A stretch of DNA of 47,412 nt from Candidatus Competibacteraceae bacterium (GTDB lineage: Bacteria; Pseudomonadota; Gammaproteobacteria; Competibacterales; JAHEDQ01). Position 1 is the stretch's first letter. Each line of letters starts with the position of its first letter. The stretch covers positions 1 to 47,412 of the forward strand of contig JAHEDQ010000008.1 in the NCBI GenBank assembly GCA_024641125.1. The letters are read 5' to 3'. A program made the position numbers and the translations under genes. Under the pieces are notes generated by a model. The model was not told the origin of the DNA and ran no database searches. It worked only from the letters and a program-made list of their open reading frames with translations. Shown piece by piece: positions 39,858 through 47,412 of this stretch.

Positions 39858-40819
39858 GGCGATCCCGACGGTTTGTGCGAGTCCGAGCCCGATACCGGAT
39901 CCGGCATCTCGGCAATCACACCATAATGCTGGGGCTGACGATGCAGGGCAAAGTTGAAAATGTGGTCCCGAATTTCCGAGCACCGGTCCAGATCCGCCGT
40001 CGCGGTAATCAGTTCGTCGCCAAGGGTGCTGGACAAGGCAACGATTTCCCCGGTGGGGGCGATGATGCAGCTGTGGCCGAGCAGCGCACAGCCTTCTTCT
40101 ACCCCCGCCTTGGCCGCGGCGGCGATCCAAAGTCCGTTCTGGTAGGCCGCCGCCTGCATGGGCAGCAGGTGATGGAAACTCTGCAAATGGTCGTGCTGGG
40201 GGACCGGCGGGTAGTGCAACGGCGTATTGTATCCCAGCATCACCAGCTCGGCGCCCTTGAGTCCCATCACCCGCCAGGTCTCGGGCCAACGGCGGTCGTT
40301 GCACAGACACATGCCCATCCGGCCACCCAATGCATCCCACACCGGAAAGCCCAGATCGCCGGGCTCAAAGTAGCGTTTTTCCAGGTGCTGGAAAGGCCGC
40401 GACGGTTCGTGGTCGGCATGGCCGGGAAGATGGACCTTGCGGTACTTTCCGATGATCTGTCCCGTCGGGCCCACCAGGATAGAGGTGTTGAAGCGCCGCG
40501 TCCGGTCCTGCGTGTGCAGCCGTTCGGCGTAGCCCAGATAGAAACTGATTTCCAGGCGCTTAGCCTCGGCGAACAACGGCCGGGTCGCGTCGTTCGGCAT
40601 GTCGTTTTCGTAGAACGCGTCCAGCTCCCCTTCGCCCATGAACCAGCGGGGAAAGAACGTGGTCAGGGCCAGTTCGGGAAACACCACGACAGTACAGCGA
40701 CGATCGGCGGCACGGTGCAGCAGCGCCAGCAGCCGCGCGACCACCGACCTTCGTGACTCGGAGCGGTCGATGGGCCCCAGTTGGGCAACCCCGATTTCAA
40801 GCACTCTCACGGCGGGCAT
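39854..40819 (-). CDS. Nitrilase-superfamily hydrolase, N-carbamoyl-D-amino acid hydrolase-like
   Basis: Glu-Lys-Cys triad: FPELALTTFFPRW, YRKVHLPGH, CLCNDRRWPE; ATGA overlap with the M20 gene. Confidence 0.92.
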   Translation of the reverse strand: MPAVRVLEIGVAQLGPIDRSESRRSVVARLLALLHRAADRRCTVVVFPELALTTFFPRWFMGEGELDAFYENDMPNDATRPLFAEAKRLEISFYLGYAERLHTQDRTRRFNTSILVGPTGQIIGKYRKVHLPGHADHEPSRPFQHLEKRYFEPGDLGFPVWDALGGRMGMCLCNDRRWPETWRVMGLKGAELVMLGYNTPLHYPPVPQHDHLQSFHHLLPMQAAAYQNGLWIAAAAKAGVEEGCALLGHSCIIAPTGEIVALSSTLGDELITATADLDRCSEIRDHIFNFALHRQPQHYGVIAEMPDPVSGSDSHKPSGSP

Positions 40820-40976
40820 CCTCGTGGCGCCGAAGGCTTGAGCGCGCGCCCACGGCCAGTCAAAACATAAGCGGACCGTTGGGGGGGCCACACGGGTTGC
40901 CCCCGAAGCAACGGGTGCCGATGGCGCTGCACCCAACAGACTGGTTCCCCGGCCCGCCCACTGTGTCGAACCAAAA

Positions 40977-41012
40977 GGCGCCCGTACCCCTTTGCCTGGC
41001 GGAACGGGCGCC
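40977..41012 (-). terminator. Probable intrinsic terminator after dctP-like gene
   Basis: Minus strand ggcgcccgt...acgggcgcc 9-bp stem followed by TTTT. Confidence 0.6.
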
Positions 41013-41025
41013 GTTCAGCCCGGGC

Positions 41026-42054
41026 TTACTGGACCTGTTCGATGTTCTCCCTGAGGGCACCCAGCATCTCGATGCCCTCGTCACCATACTGCTCGGAGAT
41101 CAAAACCTCCACGGCGGGCTGGGCGGCTGCGGCGAATTTTGCCATCTCGGCCGGGGGCACCGCGTTGACCTCCATCTCCTTGGCCAGCTCCGGCAGTGCC
41201 GTGGCTTCAAGTATCCGCGAGGTACCGCGCCCCGCACCCACCGCAACACGGGCTGCCCAGTCCACGATCTTCTGCTCCTCAGGATTCAAGCTGTCGTAAA
41301 AGTCCTGATTGATGAACCACAGGTAGGGCGTAATGATGTGGTTGGTGATCGACAGGTATTTCTGCACCTCGTTGAATTTGGCAAAGGCGATGATCGGGAT
41401 CGGGTTCATCTGACCATCCGCCACACCGGTCTGCAGAGCAGTGTACACCTCGGCCCATGGCAGTGCGGTGGGCTGGCCGCCCAGGGATGCGATGATTGCC
41501 TCGTGGGTGGGCAGGGTCATGGTGCGGATACGCAGGCCGTCCATATCAGCCACGCCCCGAATAGGCTTCTTGGAGTTGGTAAAGGCGAAAAAACCACCGC
41601 TGTCCATCAGGCCCAGGACCTTCAGGCCGGTCTTGTCGTGGATGTCCGCGGCCAGTTTCTCGCCGAATGGGCTATCCAAGTCGATCACTTGCTGGGCAAC
41701 ATCGATGTTGGGGAAGGCGAAGGGCACGTCAAAAACACCGATCAGTGGATAGTGCTGCGCCACCCCGCCGGAGGAGGAAATACACGATTCCACGATGCCG
41801 TCCCGGACCTGCTGGATAACCTCGTTGTCCTTGCCCAGCTGCCCGTTGGGAAAAAGCTCGACCATGATCTCGCCGTTGGTGGCGGTTTCCACCAACGCCT
41901 TGAACACAGCGGTCATGGCGCCGGAGTGGCTTTCCGTCGGACCTTCCGGATTGAGGTGAGCAATCCGAAGGGTCTTCGCAGCCTGGGCGGAATTGGCCAG
42001 CGCGGCCGCCAGGACCAATGCGGCGGTTGCAAGAAGTCGTCGGTTCATACGCAT
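41026..42054 (-). CDS. TRAP transporter substrate-binding protein (DctP family)
   Basis: Signal peptide, KTLRIAHLNPEGPTESHSGAMTAVFKALVE, MDGLRIRTMTLPTHEAIIASLGGQPTALPWAEVYTALQTGVADGQMNP. Confidence 0.96.
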   Translation of the reverse strand: MRMNRRLLATAALVLAAALANSAQAAKTLRIAHLNPEGPTESHSGAMTAVFKALVETATNGEIMVELFPNGQLGKDNEVIQQVRDGIVESCISSSGGVAQHYPLIGVFDVPFAFPNIDVAQQVIDLDSPFGEKLAADIHDKTGLKVLGLMDSGGFFAFTNSKKPIRGVADMDGLRIRTMTLPTHEAIIASLGGQPTALPWAEVYTALQTGVADGQMNPIPIIAFAKFNEVQKYLSITNHIITPYLWFINQDFYDSLNPEEQKIVDWAARVAVGAGRGTSRILEATALPELAKEMEVNAVPPAEMAKFAAAAQPAVEVLISEQYGDEGIEMLGALRENIEQVQ

Positions 42055-42076
42055 GTTGTCGCCTCTTTTGGGATGA

Positions 42077-43369
42077 TCAGCCGCCGGCCAGATCCAGCAG
42101 CCTTGGAATGAAGAGTGTCAGATCGGACCAGTAGGCGATCATGATCAGCACCACGATTTCGGCCACCAGGAATGGCCACAGGGACTTCGCGATGGCCTCA
42201 ATGCGTTCACCCGTCACCGAGGCCAGCACGAACAGACAAGCCCCGACTGGGGGCGTCATCAGGGAGATGTTCAGGGCCAGGATGATCATCACGCCGGCAT
42301 GCACCGGATCCATCCCGATCTGCAGGGTCAGCGGCCCCAGAACCGGCGCCAGAATGATCAGGGTGGCGTTGATGTCCATGAACAGGCCAATCACCATCAA
42401 CAGCAGCAGGATCATGCCGATCACCATTGTGGGGTCGGTTGACACCGCCAGAAACCCCGCGGCGATGGCTTGGGGTATCTTATTGAAGGTCATCCACCAT
42501 CCCAGAATGGACGCGGAGGCGATGATCAGAAAGATGATGCCGGTGATCCGTGCCGTACGGATCAGCATATCCAGCAGGTCGCTCCAACTGATCGCCCGAT
42601 ACACAAGGCCGCCGACAACGAGCGCGTAGAACACGGCGATGGACGCCGCTTCGGTGGGGGTGGTGATGCCGCCGAGAATGCCACCCAGAATGATCACCGG
42701 CAGTACGATCGCCGACAGACTGTCGCGAAATGCCCGCAGGATGCCCCTGAGGCTGGGCCGCTGCTGCGACTTGGGCAAATTCAGGCGGCGGGCCAGGGCC
42801 GCAATTACCGCCATGCACAGCAGGCAGATCAGCAGGCCGGGCAGGATGCCGGCGGCAAACAAGCCTCCGATGGACACGCCCATGATCGAGCCGTAGATGA
42901 TCATCAGGGTCGAAGGCGGAATGGTCGGGCCGATGATGGAGCCGGCCGCCGTCACGGCGCAGGCGAAGGGCCGGCTGTAGCCCTGCTTAACCATGGCCGG
43001 CACCAGGGTGTTGCCGAAAGCCGCCGCGTCGGCGGTGGCGGCACCGGTAATGCCGGCGAACAGCACCGAGGCTATCATGTTCGAGTGCGCCATACCGCCG
43101 CGCAGGTAGCCCACCAAAGCGTCTGCAAACTTGACCAGACGATCGGTGATGCCCGAGCGGTTCATGATCTCGCCGGCCAGAATGAAAAACGGCATGGCCA
43201 GAAATGGAAACAGATCGAGGCCGGCGAAGAAGCGCTCCGGCGCCATGGCCACGAAGCGTCCGCCGCCGCCGATGCTCCAGAGCCCGACGACCCCGGCGAT
43301 GCCCAGCACGAATCCCACCGGCATGCCGATCAGCAGCAACCCGAAAAAGGTCAGCAAGACCAGGGTCAC
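42077..43369 (-). CDS. TRAP transporter large permease (DctM family)
   Basis: FLLLIGMPVGFVLGIAGVVGL, FFILAGEIMNRSGITDRLVKFADALVGYLRGGMAHSNM, GIITPTEA-type GGITTPTEAASIAVFYA. Confidence 0.96.
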   Translation of the reverse strand: MTLVLLTFFGLLLIGMPVGFVLGIAGVVGLWSIGGGGRFVAMAPERFFAGLDLFPFLAMPFFILAGEIMNRSGITDRLVKFADALVGYLRGGMAHSNMIASVLFAGITGAATADAAAFGNTLVPAMVKQGYSRPFACAVTAAGSIIGPTIPPSTLMIIYGSIMGVSIGGLFAAGILPGLLICLLCMAVIAALARRLNLPKSQQRPSLRGILRAFRDSLSAIVLPVIILGGILGGITTPTEAASIAVFYALVVGGLVYRAISWSDLLDMLIRTARITGIIFLIIASASILGWWMTFNKIPQAIAAGFLAVSTDPTMVIGMILLLLMVIGLFMDINATLIILAPVLGPLTLQIGMDPVHAGVMIILALNISLMTPPVGACLFVLASVTGERIEAIAKSLWPFLVAEIVVLIMIAYWSDLTLFIPRLLDLAGG

Positions 43370-43893
43370 GCGATCGCACCGGCGCCGGGTTCGACACCGA
43401 ACCGGACTTGATCCCGGATCGCCACCAGCGCCAGTTGAACGCAGGCCAAGGCCGCCGCCACGGGTACCGCGGCAAAGGGCAGAGCCTTAGGCAGGCCGTA
43501 TATCATGGTGAAGCTGCGGGTGCCCCGGTCGACTAAATCCAGGCCGTAAAAAAAAAGCAGGGCAAAAAAGACCAGCGCCAGCAGATCGATGGCCAGCAGC
43601 ACCCAGCGGCGCATTCGCAGGGGCAGGCGCTCGTACAGCAACTCCACGCCGATGTGCTCACGGTGTGCGATGCCGCAGGATACGGCCAGCAGGGCCATCC
43701 AGATCATCAGATAGCGCGCCGCTTCCTCGGTGAAGGTCAGCGGCAACGGGATGATGTAGCGGGCCAGCACCCCGAGCCAGACATCCAATACCAGCACGAG
43801 CAACAGCAGGGCGCAGACTCGCTCTATCAGCCAGCTCAGTTTCGCACTGCTGGTGGCGGCCCATGCCGCGATCTTATGGGAGGCTCCTGTCAT
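43366..43893 (-). CDS. TRAP transporter small permease (DctQ family)
   Basis: Four TM; TEEAARYLMIWMALLAVSCGIAHREHIGVELL; overlaps dctM by 4 nt. Confidence 0.94.
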   Translation of the reverse strand: MTGASHKIAAWAATSSAKLSWLIERVCALLLLVLVLDVWLGVLARYIIPLPLTFTEEAARYLMIWMALLAVSCGIAHREHIGVELLYERLPLRMRRWVLLAIDLLALVFFALLFFYGLDLVDRGTRSFTMIYGLPKALPFAAVPVAAALACVQLALVAIRDQVRFGVEPGAGAIA

Positions 43894-44360
43894 GTCTCGC
43901 TTTGCGCCACGCTGCACCGTCTCGCTATAGCGTAGGGCAACCTAGGGGCCAATGCAGACGAGTCCATCCTGGAATCCCCCTATAATGCTGTTTTTGTTAA
44001 TGAACATGAGCCTCAACCGGCCCAGAGTGCGATTCAAGGCAAGGTGTCCAATGTCTCCGGTTGCACCGTTTTAGAGAACATGGACAGAGATGACGCCCAG
44101 ATTTGGGGCGCCGCAAGGCCGGTGTGCGATTACAGGCAAATATCCCTGTTCCGACCGCTGAACAGCGCCTTTCGGATGAAACGACGATCCGACGAACCAA
44201 AACGCGATTGCCGGCACCCAGTGTGCTGTCCCGTTGAGTTCGTTGCATTTCAGCGGGGCGAGCAGCGCCCAGGCGCCAGGCGGGCGGGCGCAGAACGGGC
44301 CTGCGCTTATTCAAGCGCGCCCGGCACCGAGGATGGGCGTTATTGCCTTGCCCGCCGGGC

Positions 44361-44517
44361 GCGCCGCTGATCTATTCGTGAACGTGCATCTTGGGACTGA
44401 GATGCACAGCTTCATCGTTGCAAATCCTGGCAATAGAACCGCTATTACCCGCGATCTGTGCCTTGAAGCTGCACATTTCACCCGCCAATCTGCTTCGTTC
44501 AGAAGAAATCAGACGCT
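44361..44517 (+). repeat. MITE-like dispersed repeat, copy B
   Basis: Ungapped alignment with the reverse complement of 17463..17620; shared core cagcttcatcgttgcaaatc(c/t)tggcaatagaacc(g/c)ctattacccgc. Confidence 0.8.
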
Positions 44518-44539
44518 CCCCTGGCCACCCATACCCGCG

Positions 44540-44965
44540 CTACTCCAACACCAGTACCGCTGTTCGCGAGTGCTGCACGACCTTGTCAGTGTTGCCGCCC
44601 AGCAGGAAGTGACGGCGCGGACCACCTTTTCGCGTCATGATGATCAGATCGCACGGGATCTCTTCGCCGGTTTTCAGTATCTGCTCGTACACCGACCCAA
44701 CGGCTACGATGCTTTGCTTGGTAATCCCTTCGGGTATGTGCTCCGCGACGAAGGCGTGCAGTTCTTTCACGACCTGCGCGTGCGCCTTCTGCTCGAAGTC
44801 CACGGGGAAGAAACTCTCTACCGACGGATAATCGAAACTGGGTACGACGCTCATTATGTGCAATGTCGCCCCGCAGTTTTGCGCCAGATAGATCCCAGCC
44901 TCCAGGGGTTTCTCCCAAGTCACCGGGTCACTGATACTGATGGGTATTAGAATGTCCCTGAACAT
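44540..44965 (-). CDS. UspA-family universal stress protein
   Basis: MFRDILIPISISDP start, LIIMTRKGG, HFLLGGNTDKVVQHSRTAVLVLE (nucleotide-binding loop). Confidence 0.93.
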   Translation of the reverse strand: MFRDILIPISISDPVTWEKPLEAGIYLAQNCGATLHIMSVVPSFDYPSVESFFPVDFEQKAHAQVVKELHAFVAEHIPEGITKQSIVAVGSVYEQILKTGEEIPCDLIIMTRKGGPRRHFLLGGNTDKVVQHSRTAVLVLE

Positions 44966-44977
44966 GATCTCTCTCCG

Positions 44978-47412
44978 CTATGCCTCGGCGCCAAGGGGCT
45001 CGTTGACGGCCCTGCGCCTGCGCTGCACCACAATGATCAGCCCCAGAAGGACCAGGGCAGGCAGATACATCAATTCCTTCGGTGGCTGGGATGCAGGCGC
45101 ACGGACCTTCAGGATTTTCTGATCCCAATCCATGCCGGCCTCCTGTGCGGATGATCCGAACGTCACATTGTCGACGATCAGCTCACCCTCCTTTTCGACC
45201 AGCTGGAGACCCGCAGCTTCCAGCCGTTCCGCGCCGGTTGCTCCGTCTGGCAGGGTCAGCAACGCCACAAACTCCCGTGGCGAACCCACGTCATCCACGC
45301 CGGCCACCCGCAGGCGCAGTTGCTCACCGGGCGGCAGAGCCTCGGCCACCTGAGCCAGCTCGGTTGGCTCTGCTTCCTCATAGGGTGACACCAACATATC
45401 CATCCAGAATCCGGGGCGGAAAAGGGTGAAGGCGATCAGCAACAGTGCCAGCGATTCGTAAAAACGGCTCCGCGCAAAGAAGTAGCCCTGGGTTGCCGCC
45501 GAAAATATCAGTATCGCGACGGTGGCCATGACGAAAATGAAGATGCCGTGCGCCCAGTCCACATTGATCAGCAGAAGATCCGTGTTGAAGATGAACAGGA
45601 ACGGCAGAATCGCTGTCCGCAGACTGTAGAAGAAGGCCACGAAGCCGGTTCGAATCGGGTCACCGCCGGATATGGCGGCTGCTGCGAAGGAGGCCAGGCC
45701 GACAGGGGGCGTCACGTCCGCCATTATGCCGAAATAGAAGACGAACATGTGGACCGCAATCAGCGGCACAATCAGGCCGTTTTCCGTGCCAAGCGTCACG
45801 ATGACCGGCGCCAAAAGCGAGGACACCACGATGTAGTTGGCGGTTGTCGGCAGGCCCATGCCGAGGATCAGGCTCAACACGGCGGTCAGAATCAGCATAA
45901 GCAGGATGTGTCCGAACGAAAGCACCTCTACCAGGTCGGCGAGAACGGCGCCAACACCGGTTTGCGACACAGCACCGACGATTACGCCGGCGGTTGCCGT
46001 CGCAATGCCTATGCCGATCATGTTTCGAGCGCCGTCAATCAAACCTTGGCGCAAGTCGACCAGGCCCCCCATGACCTCAGCACCCAGCCCACCCTGTCGT
46101 CGCATCAGCGCTTTGAGCGGGCGCTGGGTGACCAGAATGAAGATCAACAGCATGGCCGCCCAGAACGCAGAAAGCCCCGGCGACAGGCGTTCCACCATCA
46201 GGCACCAGACGAGCACCACCACCGGCAGGAGGAAGTGCAAACCGGATTTAACCGTCGGCGCGGGTTCCGGCAGTTTCGTAACAGGCTGGTTGGGATCGTC
46301 CAATTTCAGCTCGGGGAAACGCGCGCCGAAGGCGATCAACGCCACATAAACCACCGCCAACAACCCGGCGATTATCCAACTCGCCGCATCACCGAACGCG
46401 GGCTTCATCCAGCCGACGCCGTAATAGACCGCGAAGGCGAGGCCGGCAACGAGCAGAAACCCCGTCAAGATCCCGATAACACGCTGCACCCAAGGCTTGG
46501 GTTCCACCGCCCGAGGCAGCCCCTGCATGTTCGCTTTCAGCGCCTCGAGGTGGACGATGTAAACGAGGGCGATGTAGGAAATCAGGGCCGGTAGGAAGGC
46601 ATGTTTGATCACCTCGAAATAAGAAATGCCGACATACTCGACCATCAGGAAGGCCGCGGCTCCCATCACCGGCGGCATGATCTGTCCGTTCACGCTCGAC
46701 GCCACTTCAACGGCGCCCGCCTTCTCCGCTGAAAAGCCGACCCGCTTCATCAACGGTATGGTGAAGGTTCCCGTCGTTACCACGTTGGCAATACTGGAAC
46801 CGGAGATCAACCCGGTCATCGCGGAAGAGACGACCGCTGCCTTCGCAGGCCCACCCCGCAAATGACCCATCAAAGAGAAGGCCACCTTAATGAAATAATT
46901 CCCGGCGCCGGCCTTGTCCAGCATGGCGCCGAACAAAACGAACAGGAATACGAAACTGGTGGAGACACCGAGGGCAATACCAAACACGCCCTCGGTCGAA
47001 ATCCACTGGTGATTCGCCACAGAGGCAAGGCTTTCTCCCTTGTGCGCCAGCATCGCGGGCATGTAGGGGCCGGCGAAGGTGTAAATGAGAAAGACCGCTG
47101 CAACGATCATCAACGGTGGCCCGAGAGCACGGCGGGTGGCTTCCAACAGCAGCACCATCCCGACACAGGCGACGGCAATATCGTAGCTCGTCGGCGCCGC
47201 CGGTCGTTGAGCGAGCTGCTCATAGAAAAGAAAAATATAGGCGGCGCAGAATGCGCCGACCAGTGCCATCACCCAGTCTTGAACAGGTATATAGTCATGC
47301 GGCGAATTCTTGCGTGGCGGATAAGCCAGGTAGGCCAGAAATATGGCAAACGCCAGATGAATCGATCGCGTCTCGGTATCGTTGAATACACCGAACTCCA
47401 GCATGAACGGCA
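44978..47412 (-). CDS. Fused TRAP transporter permease (4TM/12TM), 5'-truncated by window edge
   Basis: GGPAKAAVVSSAMTGLISGSSIANVVTTGTFTIPLMKRVGFSAEKAGAVEVASSVNGQIMPPVMGAAAFLMVEYVGISY; frame open to window end. Confidence 0.93.
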   Translation of the reverse strand, partial: PFMLEFGVFNDTETRSIHLAFAIFLAYLAYPPRKNSPHDYIPVQDWVMALVGAFCAAYIFLFYEQLAQRPAAPTSYDIAVACVGMVLLLEATRRALGPPLMIVAAVFLIYTFAGPYMPAMLAHKGESLASVANHQWISTEGVFGIALGVSTSFVFLFVLFGAMLDKAGAGNYFIKVAFSLMGHLRGGPAKAAVVSSAMTGLISGSSIANVVTTGTFTIPLMKRVGFSAEKAGAVEVASSVNGQIMPPVMGAAAFLMVEYVGISYFEVIKHAFLPALISYIALVYIVHLEALKANMQGLPRAVEPKPWVQRVIGILTGFLLVAGLAFAVYYGVGWMKPAFGDAASWIIAGLLAVVYVALIAFGARFPELKLDDPNQPVTKLPEPAPTVKSGLHFLLPVVVLVWCLMVERLSPGLSAFWAAMLLIFILVTQRPLKALMRRQGGLGAEVMGGLVDLRQGLIDGARNMIGIGIATATAGVIVGAVSQTGVGAVLADLVEVLSFGHILLMLILTAVLSLILGMGLPTTANYIVVSSLLAPVIVTLGTENGLIVPLIAVHMFVFYFGIMADVTPPVGLASFAAAAISGGDPIRTGFVAFFYSLRTAILPFLFIFNTDLLLINVDWAHGIFIFVMATVAILIFSAATQGYFFARSRFYESLALLLIAFTLFRPGFWMDMLVSPYEEAEPTELAQVAEALPPGEQLRLRVAGVDDVGSPREFVALLTLPDGATGAERLEAAGLQLVEKEGELIVDNVTFGSSAQEAGMDWDQKILKVRAPASQPPKELMYLPALVLLGLIIVVQRRRRAVNEPLGAEA

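Noticed and set aside
39858-40340. N-terminal extension of the M20 hydrolase ORF
   Set aside because: Overlaps the nitrilase-family gene out of frame; the true start is MNLEHLRVDIG at 39857.
45548-46594. 348-aa His/Gln-rich plus-strand ORF
   Set aside because: Antisense to the fused TRAP permease; composition is the complement of a hydrophobic membrane gene.
1-47412. CRISPR arrays, rRNA, tRNA genes, intact transposases or integrases
   Set aside because: None recognised by eye; no regular spaced repeats or transposase ORFs in the track.

Overview
The window is a 47.4 kb GC-rich, gammaproteobacterial-type chromosomal segment with about 40 supportable genes. All calls come from reading the supplied ORF translations and the DNA by eye; no database search was run. 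Left part: ankyrin-repeat protein (partial), cytochrome c plus a PQQ alcohol dehydrogenase with lanthanide-type active-site spacing, an AlgE-like porin, and a housekeeping block (orn, rsgA, HIT protein, recR, ybaB, dnaX, SRP RNA). Next come a CYTH-like protein, an MBOAT/AlgJ-like O-acetylation pair, and a putative 10-TM heavy-metal (Mn/As-type) exporter. The centre (about 17.6-28.7 kb) holds the most unusual content: a RibD-C reductase, SAM methyltransferase, GT4 glycosyltransferase, a PTPS-fold protein that has lost its canonical catalytic residues, a zinc-less MDR dehydrogenase, CDP-alcohol phosphotransferase, YceI, an LTA-synthase-like sulfatase, an FkbM methyltransferase and a GH17-GT2 beta-glucan synthase. 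I propose this as a candidate uncharacterised biosynthetic system. The right part has a K+ channel, a secreted intradiol-dioxygenase-like protein, an MscK-type channel, two paralogous outer-membrane proteins flanking a divergent SHMT-like enzyme, a TRAP transporter/N-carbamoyl hydrolase operon, and a fused TRAP permease with a UspA protein. A roughly 157-bp MITE-like repeat occurs twice in inverted orientation, and a perfect 21-bp palindrome lies in a divergent intergenic region.
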